Shown in pieces: positions 40,881-51,600 of a DNA stretch of 64,000 nucleotides. The DNA is taken from NCBI RefSeq assembly GCF_006715485.1, contig NZ_VFNH01000001.1, positions 1,984,001-2,048,000 of the forward strand. The letters run 5' to 3'. Both the position numbers and the translations under genes were made by a program. Positions within the stretch are counted from its first letter, which is position 1. Each line of letters starts with the position of its first letter. Source of the DNA: Herbaspirillum sp. SJZ107 (lineage in GTDB: Bacteria > Pseudomonadota > Gammaproteobacteria > Burkholderiales > Burkholderiaceae_D). The notes below the pieces were generated by a model. The model was not told the DNA's origin, did not search any database, and saw only the letters and a program-made list of their open reading frames with translations.

Positions 40881-43556
40881 TCAGCGCGGCAGCTCGGCCG
40901 CCGTGCCGGTGACGGTCAAACGCGCCGACACCGTCTTCGCATGGCGCGGCTGGCCGCCGCCGAGGTAGAGGGTGTAGACGCCGGGGACGACGCGGCGCTT
41001 GCCGGCGGCATCGACCGAGGACAGCGCGCGCGCATCGAGCGCCAGGCTCACCTTCGTGCTGGCACCCGCGGCCAGGTGCACGCGGCTGAAGCCGGCCAGG
41101 GTCGGGTTGGCCGGATCGCCCGGCTTGGCCAGGTACAGCTGCACCACCTCGTCGCCGTCGCGCGCGCCGCTGTTGGCCACCTCCACCGTCACGGTTGCCG
41201 GCTGGCCGGCCGCGACCGAGGCCGCCGCCAGCGCCGGCGTGCGGTAGTCGAAGCGGGTGTAGCTCAAGCCGTGGCCGAAGGGGTACAGCGGCTCGCCGCG
41301 GAAGTAGCGGTAGGTGCGGCCCTCCATCCGGTAGTCGGGGAAAGGCGGCAGCTGGTCGGCCGATTTGTAAAAGGTCACCGGCAGGCGGCCGGCCGGGCTG
41401 TAGTCGCCGGCGATCAGGCCTGCCACCGCGTGGCCGCCCTCGCCGCCCGGATACCAGGCCTGGACGATCGCGGGCACGTGCTTGTCGGCCCAGTTGACCG
41501 CCAGCGCGCTGCCGCTCATCAGCACCAGCACCGTGGGCTTGCCGGCCGCGCTGACGCGTTCCAGCAATTGCTGCTGCGGTGCCGGCAGGTCGAGGCTGGT
41601 GCGGTCGCCGCCGGCGAAGCCGGGCACCTGCAGCTTCAGTTCCTCGCCTTCCAGGTTGGCATTCAGGCCGCCCACGAACACCACCAGGTCGGCGCGTGCG
41701 GCGGCGTCGACCGCTTCGCGGCCGCTGTCGATCGGCGGGCTCCAGACCAGCTTCTGGTTGCCGCGCGCGCCCTTCTGCACCGCCTCGATGCGGATCGGAT
41801 AGACCTGCCCGGCCTTGAGGTCGACCTTGCCGTAATCGATCGACGGCGAATCGGTGACGTCCCAGGCATCCACAATCTGCTTGCCGTCGAGCCACATGCG
41901 ATACGCGCCGGTGCTGACGAAGCGCAGCCGGTAGATGCCGCTTGCCGGCGCCTTCAGGTAACCGCTCCAGCGCAGCGCCGTGTTGCGCTTGCCGTCCTGC
42001 CATTCGACGCGGGCTGCGGGTTCGAGCCGTTTCAGCGTCGGCGTGCCTTCGAGCGCTGCACCGGTCGACAGCGCCGCGAAATGCTCGGCGTTCAGGCCGG
42101 GCGTGCGGCAGGCGGCGTCCGCACAGAAGGCGGTGGCCGGCACCGCCGGTTCGGCCGGGCCGGCCAGGCCGGAGCCCTCGGCGTAGATCACCTTGGCGTC
42201 GGGATAGCGGGCGCGGATGCCGGCCAGGACCGTCACCGGGTGCGAGGGCTGGCCGTTGTAGTTGCCGACCAGGGCATCGTCGCTGTCGGCGTTCGGTCCG
42301 ATCACGGCGATGGTGCGCGGCGCCTGCTTCAGGGGCAGCAGGCCGTCGTTCTTCAGCAGCACCATCGATTCCTGCGCCATCTTCAGGGACACGGCGCGGT
42401 GCGCCGGGGTATCGTAGTCGTCTGCGCGGATGCCGGCAAAGGCCGGCTGCGGGTCGAACATGCCGAGCCGGATGCGTCCGGTGAACAGCCGCACCAGCGC
42501 GCGGTCGACCACGGCTTGCGGCAGCAGCCCCTGGCGCACGGAACTGACGATGGGTCCGGCCTCGGTCGTCATGCCGTTGCGGTAGTCGCCGCAGATCAGG
42601 TCCATGCCGGCCTTGAAGCCGACCGCCACCGCCTCTTCCGGCGTGCGCGTGTAGTGCAGGCTGTCGGGACGGTAGATGTTGGCGGCGCCGCCGCAATCCG
42701 AGACCACGAAGCCCTTGAAGCCCCAGGCCCGGCGCAAGGTCTTCTCCATCAGGTCGTCGCTGGCGCAGGCCGGCACGCCGTTCACCGCGTTGTAGGCGCA
42801 CATGACCGATTGCACTTTGCCCTCGGTAACCGTGGCGCGGAAGGCCGGCAGATACGTGTCTTCGAGATCGTGCGCGGACGGATGCACGTCCTCGCGGTGG
42901 CGGTTCGATTCCGGGCCGCTGTGCACGGCGAAGTGCTTGGCGGTGGCGATGGTCTTGAACAAGGCCGGGTCGTCGCCCTGCAGGCCGTCGATGAAGCCGA
43001 TCGCCATGCGCGACGTCAGGAACGGGTCCTCGCCATACGTTTCCTGGCCGCGGCCCCAGCGCGGGTCGCGAAAGATATTGATGTTGGGCGACCACACGGT
43101 GAGGCCGCGGTACCACTCGGCGCCGCCGTCGGGTGCGCGGTTCTGCAGGTACTTGGCGCGGAATTCGGTGGCGATGACGTCGCCCGTTTGCCGCATCAGC
43201 GCCGGGTTCCAGGTGGCCGCCATGCCGACCGCCTGCGGGAACACGGTGGCGTAGCCGGCGCGCGCCACGCCGTGCAGGCCCTCGTTCCACCAGTTGTAGG
43301 CAGGGACGCCGAGGCGCGCAATCGCAGGTGCGGCGTTGCCGAGCTGGACGGCCTTTTCTTCGAGCGTCATGCGCGCCACCAGCTCGGCGGCGCGCGCTTC
43401 GGGGGCACGCTGGGGGTCGAGCCAGCCGCAGGACGCGGCCTGGCAGGCGGCCGGCACCTGCTGCGCCTGGCCGGCGCCGGCCGGCAGCAGCGCCGCGGCC
43501 AGCGCCAGCACCAGTGCGCGGCGGGCGCCCAGGGCCGGGGAGTCGGATCTTGTCAT
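40881..43556 (-). CDS. GH3 beta-glycosidase with PA14 domain (beta-xylosidase/beta-glucosidase type)
   Basis: The 891-residue protein has a signal peptide (LVLALAAALLPAGAGQA) and the GH3 barrel: KHFAVHSGPE (207-216) and nucleophile Asp287 in VVSDCGG. The second GH3 domain carries a PA14 insert (about 480-610; YRLRFVSTGAYRMWLDGKQI), and a fibronectin III-like tail follows. PA14 inserts reshape the active site and add a substrate-recognition loop. By family it is an exo beta-glucosidase or beta-xylosidase; a specific sugar is not visible. CGGAGACACAAG precedes the ATG. Palindromic operators lie just upstream. Confidence 0.88.
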   Translation of the reverse strand: MTRSDSPALGARRALVLALAAALLPAGAGQAQQVPAACQAASCGWLDPQRAPEARAAELVARMTLEEKAVQLGNAAPAIARLGVPAYNWWNEGLHGVARAGYATVFPQAVGMAATWNPALMRQTGDVIATEFRAKYLQNRAPDGGAEWYRGLTVWSPNINIFRDPRWGRGQETYGEDPFLTSRMAIGFIDGLQGDDPALFKTIATAKHFAVHSGPESNRHREDVHPSAHDLEDTYLPAFRATVTEGKVQSVMCAYNAVNGVPACASDDLMEKTLRRAWGFKGFVVSDCGGAANIYRPDSLHYTRTPEEAVAVGFKAGMDLICGDYRNGMTTEAGPIVSSVRQGLLPQAVVDRALVRLFTGRIRLGMFDPQPAFAGIRADDYDTPAHRAVSLKMAQESMVLLKNDGLLPLKQAPRTIAVIGPNADSDDALVGNYNGQPSHPVTVLAGIRARYPDAKVIYAEGSGLAGPAEPAVPATAFCADAACRTPGLNAEHFAALSTGAALEGTPTLKRLEPAARVEWQDGKRNTALRWSGYLKAPASGIYRLRFVSTGAYRMWLDGKQIVDAWDVTDSPSIDYGKVDLKAGQVYPIRIEAVQKGARGNQKLVWSPPIDSGREAVDAAARADLVVFVGGLNANLEGEELKLQVPGFAGGDRTSLDLPAPQQQLLERVSAAGKPTVLVLMSGSALAVNWADKHVPAIVQAWYPGGEGGHAVAGLIAGDYSPAGRLPVTFYKSADQLPPFPDYRMEGRTYRYFRGEPLYPFGHGLSYTRFDYRTPALAAASVAAGQPATVTVEVANSGARDGDEVVQLYLAKPGDPANPTLAGFSRVHLAAGASTKVSLALDARALSSVDAAGKRRVVPGVYTLYLGGGQPRHAKTVSARLTVTGTAAELPR

Positions 43557-43575
43557 CTTGTGTCTCCGTTTTCTC

Positions 43576-43591
43576 TTGTTATCGCTAACAA
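43576..43591. promoter_or_regulatory. LacI-type operator candidate, perfect palindrome arms
   Basis: TTGTTATCGCTAACAA has TTGTTA/TAACAA arms around TCGC. It is 20 bases upstream of the GH3 ATG (43556) and resembles the TGGTAGCGCTAACA xyl-box of Xanthomonas. A LacI-type repressor at this site would control the GH3-esterase operon. Confidence 0.55.
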
Positions 43592-43645
43592 CCTGAGTTG
43601 TGCATTCTATTGATGCGCAGGAATGCTAACACGGAAATGGCCCTA

Positions 43646-43659
43646 TGTTATCGCTAACC
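43646..43659. promoter_or_regulatory. Second LacI-type operator candidate
   Basis: TGTTATCGCTAACC repeats the operator at 43576 in 13 of 14 bases. A further half-site, GCTAACA, lies at 43625. It is between the divergent GH3 and SGNH hydrolase genes and could serve both. Confidence 0.5.
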
Positions 43660-43782
43660 GGACGAATGCAGTCTGCATGAGCACCATCAATCGGGCCATG
43701 CACGGCGATTGACGCCCACCGTCCGTTTTGTTGAAGTGGTCTTCCAAACCAACGACACGCGCCTGGCGCGATGGAGACGACA

Positions 43783-45273
43783 ATGCGAACGCTGAACTGG
43801 ATGCGCCGGCTGCTGCCGCGGCTGGCCTTCGTCCGTAAGCAGCAAGCCTGGAACCCGACACGGCGGGCACTGATTCTGGCGGCAGGGCTGGCCAGCCTGC
43901 TCGCCGGCGGAACCGCCCAGGCCGACGACCTCACCCGCAGCAATGGCGGCAGCAGCAAGTGGGCCGCGACCTGGGCCACCTCGATCCAGGCCGCCTATGT
44001 GGCGCCGACCACGCCGCAAGGTGCCGCGGTACCCGGTTTCGACCCGCAGCCCGACCTCAGTTTCGCGCTGCCCAACGCCACCGTCAACGGCGCGAGTAAC
44101 CAGACCTTCCGCATGATCGTCAAGCCCGATTTGTGGGGCCATACGATCCGCGTGCGCTTCTCGAACGTGTTCGGCACCCGCCCGGTGACCTTCAGCCACG
44201 CCGCGGTGGCGCTGCAAGCCTTCCAGGCCAACATCGCGCGCGGCACCAGCGTGCCGCTGCGCTTCCGCGGCAACACCAGCGTCACGATCCCCGCCGGCCA
44301 GCAGGTGTTCAGCGATCCGGTCGCGCTGCCCTTCGTGTCCGACGCCGACGCCGACCGCTTTGCCGGCCGCAACCTGGCGATCAGCTTCGCCGTCGACGGC
44401 GCCACCGGCCCGGCCAGCTACCATGGGAGCGCCTTCACCACCTCTTATATCAGTGCGCCGAATTCCGGCGACCAGGTGCTGGCCGAGGACGACATCGCCT
44501 TCCCCTACTCGACCACCTCGTGGTTCTTCGTCAGCGAAGTCGACGTGCTGGTACCGCGCGACACCCTGGTGGTGGTGGCCTTCGGCGACTCGATCACGGA
44601 CGGCACCTTCTCCACCCTGAACGGCAACGACCGCTGGGCCAACGTGATGGCGCGCCAGCTGCACAAGCGCCTGGGCGCCAAGGTCAGCGTGGTCAATGCC
44701 GGCATCGGCGGCAACGGCGTGGTGGCGCTGCGCACCGGCCAGCCGGCCACCCAGCGCGTCGCGCGCGACGTGATCGGGCTGTCGGGCGCGAACCTGGTGG
44801 TCTGGCTCGAGGGGATCAACGACCTCGGCGGCGGCCAGCTGACGCCGCCGCCGATCATCGCCGGCTACCGCCAGGTCGTCACCAGCCTGCGCAGCGCCGG
44901 ACTCGGCGTGATCGGCGCGACGATCACGTCCAGCTACGTGCCGAACGGCCAGGTGCCGGCCAACAGTCCGCTGGCGGCGGTGTCGCCGACGCTGGCGGCG
45001 CAATACGGCAACGCCCAGACCGACGCCTACCGCAGGACGCTGAACCGCTTCATCCTGAACAGCGGCCTGTTCGACGCCACCGCCGATTTCGACGCCGTCA
45101 CCACCGACCCGGCCACCGGCACGCTGCTGGCACCCTATGTGCCGAACAGCGAGGGCAGCGCCGGCGATTACCTGCACCCGAACCGGGCCGGCTACCAGGC
45201 GATGGGCGTGGCGGCGGCGAATGCGGTGAGTGGCTGGCTGGCGCGCAGCGCCGTGACGGCTGGCGCACGCTGA
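43783..45273 (+). CDS. Secreted SGNH/GDSL hydrolase
   Basis: The 496-residue protein starts at ATG 43783, with GGAG 6 bases upstream; the ATG at 43771 lies in that ribosome site. A long basic N-terminal region precedes the signal segment (ALILAAGLASLLAGGTAQA). An N-terminal beta domain (about 60-240) precedes the SGNH domain with FGDSITDGT (nucleophile Ser), GIGGNGV, LEGINDLG and DYLHPNRAGYQAMG (Asp/His). It is of the GDSL type found as carbohydrate or lipid esterases; the substrate is unknown. It is divergent from the GH3 gene and convergent with GH35. Confidence 0.83.
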   Translation: MRTLNWMRRLLPRLAFVRKQQAWNPTRRALILAAGLASLLAGGTAQADDLTRSNGGSSKWAATWATSIQAAYVAPTTPQGAAVPGFDPQPDLSFALPNATVNGASNQTFRMIVKPDLWGHTIRVRFSNVFGTRPVTFSHAAVALQAFQANIARGTSVPLRFRGNTSVTIPAGQQVFSDPVALPFVSDADADRFAGRNLAISFAVDGATGPASYHGSAFTTSYISAPNSGDQVLAEDDIAFPYSTTSWFFVSEVDVLVPRDTLVVVAFGDSITDGTFSTLNGNDRWANVMARQLHKRLGAKVSVVNAGIGGNGVVALRTGQPATQRVARDVIGLSGANLVVWLEGINDLGGGQLTPPPIIAGYRQVVTSLRSAGLGVIGATITSSYVPNGQVPANSPLAAVSPTLAAQYGNAQTDAYRRTLNRFILNSGLFDATADFDAVTTDPATGTLLAPYVPNSEGSAGDYLHPNRAGYQAMGVAAANAVSGWLARSAVTAGAR

Positions 45274-45323
45274 CCTGCATCCCGGGCGCCGACGCATGTA
45301 CTACGCGGCGGCGCCGTGCCTGT

Positions 45324-48300
45324 TCAGCGCTGCGGCAAGATCTCGAGCGGCACGCCGCCGCGCGCCGCCCGCAGTGTCACCAGCTTCACCGGCTCCAGCG
45401 CATTCTCCGGCTTGCCGTCGGTAGTGACCGCCAGCGCAATCGAGTTGTCGCCGTTCGGATCGATGATACCCGGCGGGATGACGAACACGCGCTGCGGCCC
45501 GATGTTGGCGGCGAACTGGCCCATGTTCCAGCCGTTGACGAAGATGACCGCGCGGTTGTCGCGGTCGGAGCGGGGCTTGGCCGTATCGCCGAAGGCGAGG
45601 CCGAGCTGGATGTCGTGTCCCTTCGGCAGGTCCAGCTTGACCTGCGTGCGCAGCCAGTAGGTGCCCGCCGCCGGCGGCGCGGCGCCGGGCTTCGCCGCGG
45701 TCCAGCCCGCGCCCGGGTTTGCTGGCAGGTGCCAGCCTTCGCGCTCGCCGTACAAACCGCCGTTGTTGAGCGGGCCGCGCAGCTGGTCGCTGCCGTCCTC
45801 GCCACCGCGCCTGCCCTGGAGGCGCCACGCGATCGGCACCCCGAAACGCTGGCCGCCACGGACCGACAGCGAGGCCGCGATCAGGCCGCGCGCTTCGCGG
45901 TGGGCGTCGTCGGCCATCAGGTCCCAGTTGTGCGAGTTGTTGCGCACCATGACGGCGATCGTATGCGCGCCGGGCGCCAGCGCGCCAAGTTGCAGCTTGA
46001 CGCTGTCGGTGGTCTCGGGAAAGGCCCGTCCCGTATCGAGTTCGTGCTGGCTGGCGAAGCGGCCGTCGATCCAGACCTGCAGCATGCCGCCGCCACCGCC
46101 GCCGTAGAACAGGTCGAGTTCATGCTTGCCGCCGGCCTTGATGTCGGCGCGGCCACGATACCAGACGTCGCCATGGTGGAAACCGTAGTCGCTCATCGCC
46201 AGCGTCGGCTGGCCGCGCTCGGGCAGGGTCCAGGTCTGGGCTGCCGAACCGCGGTGGTCCGCTCTGATCCACGCGCTGTCGTCGAAGCCGGGCTGCGCTT
46301 CCGGGCTGTCCATGCGGCGGGTCCAGGCCAGCGTCGCCAGGTCGGGCAGCCTGATCGCGTCCGGCCCCTTGACCGTGCCCGTGCGCAGGCTGCCGTCCGG
46401 CTGGGCGCTGGTAGCCATTGGCGCGCCGTTGAAGCTGACCGAGGTCACCACGGGCGCCCACAACTCGAGTATGCCGTCCTCGGTGGTGTCGCCGCTCAGC
46501 GCCAGGCGCCCGCCTTCGATGCGGGCCGAGCGCAGCAGCGCGCCGCCCAGCTGCAGCATGCGGCCCGCACCTGTGTCGGCGGTCCAGAAACGCGTGCTGG
46601 TCTTTTCGTCGGCCAGCAGCAGGAGCAGCGGAGATCGGCCACCGCCCGTGATGCGCACGCGTGCCAGGCCGTCGTGGGTGTAGCCCAGTTTCAGGTCACC
46701 CCTGGCGGCGTCGAAGGCCGAGGTCACGCGCCCGGCCAGCACCTCGACCTCCGGCGCGCCTGCATAACGCAGTACGGTTTCCCCGGATTCGCCGTCGCGG
46801 CCCTGCAGCAGTACGATGTCGCGCTCGCCGTTCGGCAGATGCGCCTGCAGCTCCGAGGTCGAATAGACCAGATGCTGGCGCTGCAGGTCGACGTCGGCCA
46901 GCAGCATCTTGGCATCCTGACCGTTCAGGCGCGACGCGAGCGTGTAGCTGCCGTCGCGCGTCGCCAGGTCGAAGCTGAAACGGTCGTCGCTCAGCAGGTC
47001 GGAAGGCTGGTGCACGGCAAACAGCACGTGCCCGCCGAGCGCCGGGTTGACGTTGTGGTACACGCGCACCCTGGGCGACGAGGTCCTGATCTCCGGTCCC
47101 TTGTCCATCTGCGCCAGCACCGGCTCGGCCGCCTGCACGAACATGCCCTGCTGCTTGAGCGCCAGCGCCTTGGGCCGCAGGCCGCGGTCTTCCGAGATCG
47201 GCGCACCGTAGTCGTAGGAGGTGTACACGATCGGCCCCGGCAGCCAGCCCCAGGAGGTGCCGCCGAAGGCCATGTACAGGTTGTGGATGGTGATGCGGTT
47301 GATCAAGTCGGTACCGTAGAACACCCGCTGGTAGCCCTTGCCCTGGCGCTCGGCGGTGCAATTGTAGGTGCCGTTCGAGCCCCAGTAGTCGAACCAGCCG
47401 GAGCCCAGTTCGGCGGCGAAGCCGGGCGTGTTCGGCGAGGTCAGCGCACCGGCCTTCGGACCGGGCTTGCCGTAGATACCCCAGTCCGGCGCCCGGTTCG
47501 GACCGGACGGGTCGGCGTGCACATTGCAGGTGCCGCCCGGGTAGCCGTCGAAGGCGTACAGCTCGGTGGGACCGGGGTTGGCCCAGGCGGCGCTGGAATC
47601 CTTCGGCGCCCAGTCGGGCAGGCGCCCGGCCGCGTTGTGGAACATCGGGACGCTGATGCCGTCCGTGCGCGCCTTGGCTGCCAGGTGTTCCATTGCACGC
47701 ACGTGCTTGGGTTCGACCTTGCCCAGTTCGTTTTCGAGCTGGTAGGCGATCACGCTGCCGCCGCCGTTGGTGACCTGGTGGCGGGCGATGATGGCGTTGA
47801 TCCGGCCCAGCCACTCGTCGGCCGCGGCCAGGTAGACCGGGTCGTCGGTGCGCGCCTCGGCCTTGTTGCGGAACATCCAGCCTGGGAAGCCGCCGCCGGA
47901 CAGTTCGGCGTTCACATACGGGCCGGGCCGCGCGATCACATACATGCCCTCTTCCTCGGCGATGCGCAGCAGGCGGTCCATGTCGCGCACGCCGCTGAAG
48001 TCGTAGACGCCGGGTTTGGGCGAATGGTAGGCCCAGTCGAAGTAGAACGAGACGCCGTTGAAGCCGAGCGCCTTCATCTTCTGGATCACGTCGCGCCACA
48101 GCGATGGATTGGGCAGGCGGAACGGATGGATCTCGCCCGACCAGACCACGATGCGCTTGCCGTCGACCAGCAGTGAATAGCGATCCCAGGTGACTTTTTT
48201 CGGTGTGCCACGCGACGCCGCCGGCACCCCGCCGGCCATCGGCGCTACCGGTGCCGTTGGCGCCGCCTTCACCGCCGCCGTATCGGAAGCCTGCGGAATA

Positions 48301-48422
48301 CCCAGTTCCTGCGCCCGGCCGGCGCCACCTGCCATCGCAATGACAAGGGCAATGACAGGCGCCAGCAAGACGCTACGCGGCAGTGAGCGGGACGGCGAAC
48401 GGGGCGGCATGGAATGGGTCAC
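45324..48422 (-). CDS. Large GH35 beta-galactosidase
   Basis: The 1032-residue protein is a GH35 enzyme. Landmarks are VDGKRIVVWSGEIHPFRLPN, MKALGFNGVSFYFDW, YVIARPGPYVNAELSGGGFP, QLENELG (acid Glu about 227) and AAELGSGWFDYWG (nucleophile Glu about 337). C-terminal beta-sandwich domains follow, ending in VIFVNGWNMGQFAANIGPQR. It should release terminal beta-galactose, for example from galactan side chains. The start is set at GTG 48422, with AGGAG 8 bases upstream; the open frame runs on to 48551. The signal segment is VLLAPVIALVIAMAGGAG. It is convergent with the SGNH gene. Confidence 0.87.
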   Translation of the reverse strand: MTHSMPPRSPSRSLPRSVLLAPVIALVIAMAGGAGRAQELGIPQASDTAAVKAAPTAPVAPMAGGVPAASRGTPKKVTWDRYSLLVDGKRIVVWSGEIHPFRLPNPSLWRDVIQKMKALGFNGVSFYFDWAYHSPKPGVYDFSGVRDMDRLLRIAEEEGMYVIARPGPYVNAELSGGGFPGWMFRNKAEARTDDPVYLAAADEWLGRINAIIARHQVTNGGGSVIAYQLENELGKVEPKHVRAMEHLAAKARTDGISVPMFHNAAGRLPDWAPKDSSAAWANPGPTELYAFDGYPGGTCNVHADPSGPNRAPDWGIYGKPGPKAGALTSPNTPGFAAELGSGWFDYWGSNGTYNCTAERQGKGYQRVFYGTDLINRITIHNLYMAFGGTSWGWLPGPIVYTSYDYGAPISEDRGLRPKALALKQQGMFVQAAEPVLAQMDKGPEIRTSSPRVRVYHNVNPALGGHVLFAVHQPSDLLSDDRFSFDLATRDGSYTLASRLNGQDAKMLLADVDLQRQHLVYSTSELQAHLPNGERDIVLLQGRDGESGETVLRYAGAPEVEVLAGRVTSAFDAARGDLKLGYTHDGLARVRITGGGRSPLLLLLADEKTSTRFWTADTGAGRMLQLGGALLRSARIEGGRLALSGDTTEDGILELWAPVVTSVSFNGAPMATSAQPDGSLRTGTVKGPDAIRLPDLATLAWTRRMDSPEAQPGFDDSAWIRADHRGSAAQTWTLPERGQPTLAMSDYGFHHGDVWYRGRADIKAGGKHELDLFYGGGGGGMLQVWIDGRFASQHELDTGRAFPETTDSVKLQLGALAPGAHTIAVMVRNNSHNWDLMADDAHREARGLIAASLSVRGGQRFGVPIAWRLQGRRGGEDGSDQLRGPLNNGGLYGEREGWHLPANPGAGWTAAKPGAAPPAAGTYWLRTQVKLDLPKGHDIQLGLAFGDTAKPRSDRDNRAVIFVNGWNMGQFAANIGPQRVFVIPPGIIDPNGDNSIALAVTTDGKPENALEPVKLVTLRAARGGVPLEILPQR

Positions 48423-48528
48423 CGGGTGGTCTCCTGTTGGTGTTGTGACCGTATTGTCACCGCGATGAGCGATGTGTTGGTGAAATGCCATGCAAGCGCT
48501 CAACAACATGATTATTACCGGTGTACAA

Positions 48529-48568
48529 GGTAGCGTTACCAGTTCGGGCATCGCGATGGCGCTACCAT
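48529..48568. promoter_or_regulatory. Pair of GGTAGCG-type operator candidates upstream of the TonB receptor
   Basis: GGTAGCGTTACC (48529-48540) is palindromic with GGTA/TACC arms. ATGGCGCTACCAT (48556-48568) repeats the GCGCTACC half. They resemble the TGGTAGCGCTACCA boxes described for sugar-responsive TonB receptors. They lie between divergent GH35 and TonB receptor genes. Confidence 0.45.
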
Positions 48569-48677
48569 CGACAGCGTCAATACGGACACAGCAGCCGTTT
48601 CGACTTTACCCGGCATGAGCGCCCAAGCGGCGCCCCGTTCGTACCGACCCACACTATAAAAACGGAGACATCGAACA

Positions 48678-51600
48678 ATGAAAAACACAGCCCCATCCGC
48701 ACGCCGGCGCCAGCGGCGCACCCTGGTCAGCCTCGGCGTGCTCGCCATGCTGTCCGGCCTGCAGGCCACTGCCCACGCCCAGCAGAGCGCCGCCCAGGCC
48801 GACCAGGCACCCGCGGCCAATGAAACGAGCCAGGCCGAGCAGGCCAGGCAGGTGAACGCCGGGCCGCCGAACGATGGCGCACCACCCCAGGCGCAGCCGC
48901 AGCGCCTGGCCCAGGCCGGCGGCCAGCCCGACAACGTGGTCAACGTGACCGGCTTCCGCGCCAGCCTGAACAGCGCACTGAACACCAAGAAGAATTCCGA
49001 CGGCATCGTCGACGTGATCAAGGCCGAGGACATCGCCAAGTTCCCCGATGCAAACCTGGCCGAGTCGCTGCAGCGCGTGCCGGGCGTGGCACTGGCGCGC
49101 GGCGACGGCGGCGAGGGTAAACAGATCACGGTGCGCGGCCTGAACGCCGGTTTCACGCGCGTGCGCATCAACGGCATCGAGGGCGTGGCGGCGACCGGGG
49201 CGTCCGACATCAACGGCAGCACCAACCGCGGACGCGGCTTCGACTTTTCGGTATTCGCCTCCGAATTGTTCAACAGCCTCGAAGTGCGCAAGACCTCGGA
49301 AGCCGCAATCGAGGAAGGCTCGCTCGGCGCCACGGTCGACCTGCGCACCGCGCGCCCGTTCGACTTCAAGGGCCGTACTTTCAGCGTCGGCGGCCAGGAA
49401 ATGCACAATTCCCTGACCGGCAAGACCCAGCCGCGTGTCACGGCGCTGTTCTCCGACCGCTGGGACACCGCCTACGGCAAGGTCGGCGTGCTGCTGTCCG
49501 GCGCCTACTCGAAACGTCGCGCCACCGAGGAAGGCTATGAAGCGGTCGAGATCCTCAGCGCCAGCAACGACGGCGGCTTCTGCTCGCCGGTAGGCGCGGC
49601 GCGCCAGAACCCGGCCAGCGATCCGATCAAGGGCATCACCCCGGCCATGTGCGGCAGCGGCATGCCGCGCGCGCTGGATGCGACAGCCTACAACGCCGTG
49701 ATGGGCCGCACCGACAACTTCGGCGGCACGGTCGCCAACCCGGCCGCCGGCTCGGGCGCCTTCCACCCCCGCATCCCGCGCTACCGCCGCTCGCAGACCG
49801 ATTACGAGCGCACTGGCATCACCAACAGCTACCAGTGGCGCAATGCGGACAGCGAACTGAATCTCGACCTCATGTACGGCAAGTTCGCCAACAAGCGCTA
49901 CGACAACTACATCTCGGCGGTCTCGTTCGGGCGCAACCTGGGTTCCAACGGCAAGCCGCAGACCTCGATCCTGGATGCCCATTTCGACGACAACGGCAGC
50001 TGGGACTACGGCCGCTTCAACGGCGTCGACGTGCGTTCGGAAGGCCTGCTCGACGTGTACACGACCAAGTTCCGCCAGCACGTGCTGTCCGGCAGCCACC
50101 GCTTCAGCGACCGGGTCAAGCTCGACTTCATGACCGGCACCTCCAAATCTGGCCTGAACGAGCCGATGCGCACCACCGTGCAGTTCGACGCTCCGAACGT
50201 GAACGGCTTTTCGTGGGACTTCCGCGACAACCGCAACGTGCCGACGCTGAACTTCGGCATCGACGTCAGCAACCCCAACAACTTCCAGTTCAACAACCAG
50301 GACGCCGCCGGCAACGTGCGCGGCATGTTCGTCGGCCGCTACCTGGACACCACCAACAAGCTGCAGACCCACGCCGCCAACCTGCACTGGGAACTGAACG
50401 ATCACCTGACCACCCACTTCGGCATCTCCAAGCGCAAGAACACCTGGACCAACTACGAGATCGGCAACAGCGCCAACGGCCTGCCGCTGCCGGCCGGCGT
50501 GAGCATGGCCGACATCTCGCGCCAGATCAGCGGCTTCGGCGCAGGCCTGGGCGGCTCCGGCGTGCCGTCGTCCTGGGCCGCGGTCGACCTCGACAAGTTC
50601 CTCGGCGTCTATAACATCGAATGCCACTGCGCGGCGGTGCCGGGCTCGGAATACAACGTGCTGGCCCAGACCAACCGCGGGGTCGAGGAAAAGATCGACG
50701 CGCTGTACGGCATGGTCGACTTCAACTACGACCTGTGGAACATCACCTGGCGCGGCAATGTCGGGGTACGCGGCGCCGAGACCAAGGCGACCTCGATGGC
50801 CTTGATCAACGTGCAGGGGCAGCTGCAGCCGAACAGCGGCACCAAGAAATACCGCGACTGGCTGCCGGCGCTGAACCTGACCGCCCAGCTGCCGAAGGAC
50901 GTGTTCCTGCGCTTCTCGGCCGGCAAGACGCTGTCGCGCCCCGAGTACACCGACCTGGCCCCGAACGCCACGGTGTCGCCGATCGCGCAATCGGTCTCGA
51001 TCGGCAACCCGAACCTGGACCCGATCCGCGCCAATACCTACGACCTGCAGGCCGAATGGTATTACGCCAAGAACGCGATGGTCTCGCTGGGGCACTTCCG
51101 CAAGGACATCAAGAGCTTCATCCAGACCGTCAACGAACGCGTGCCCTACAACACGCTCGGCCTACCGAACGAACTCCTGATCCTGAACGGCTGCTCGCTG
51201 ACCGGCGCGCCGATCTGCCAGACCCTGCCGACCACCGAGGTCAACGTCAGCCGCAAGGTCAACACGGCAGGCGGCCCGCTCAAGGGCTATGAATTCAACC
51301 TGCAGGCCCCGTTCAGCTTCCTGCCCGGCATGTGGAGCAACTTCGGCCTGCTGGCGAATGCGACCCGGGTCAAGTCGAAGATCACCTACATCACCCGCGT
51401 CGACAATCCGGCCACGCCGGCCAACGAGCAGCTGACCCAGGTGGCGGACTTCACCGGCCTGTCGCCGCGCACGCACAACCTCACCCTCTATTACGAGGAT
51501 GCGAAGTTCAGCGCACGGGTGTCGTCGGCACACCGCTCCAAGTACATCCTGGCGGTGCTGGGCGACGTGAGCGGCCACGACTACACGATCGTCGACGGTT

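Noticed and set aside
40866..43613. 915-residue plus frame opposite GH3
   Set aside because: Antisense shadow of a GH3 gene with full catalytic motifs.
44133..48176. 1347-residue plus-strand frame across SGNH and GH35 genes
   Set aside because: It covers two genes in wrong frames, and composition is typical of GC-rich shadow frames.
48654..51095. 813-residue minus frame opposite the TonB receptor
   Set aside because: Shadow of the receptor; no start signal or recognisable motif.
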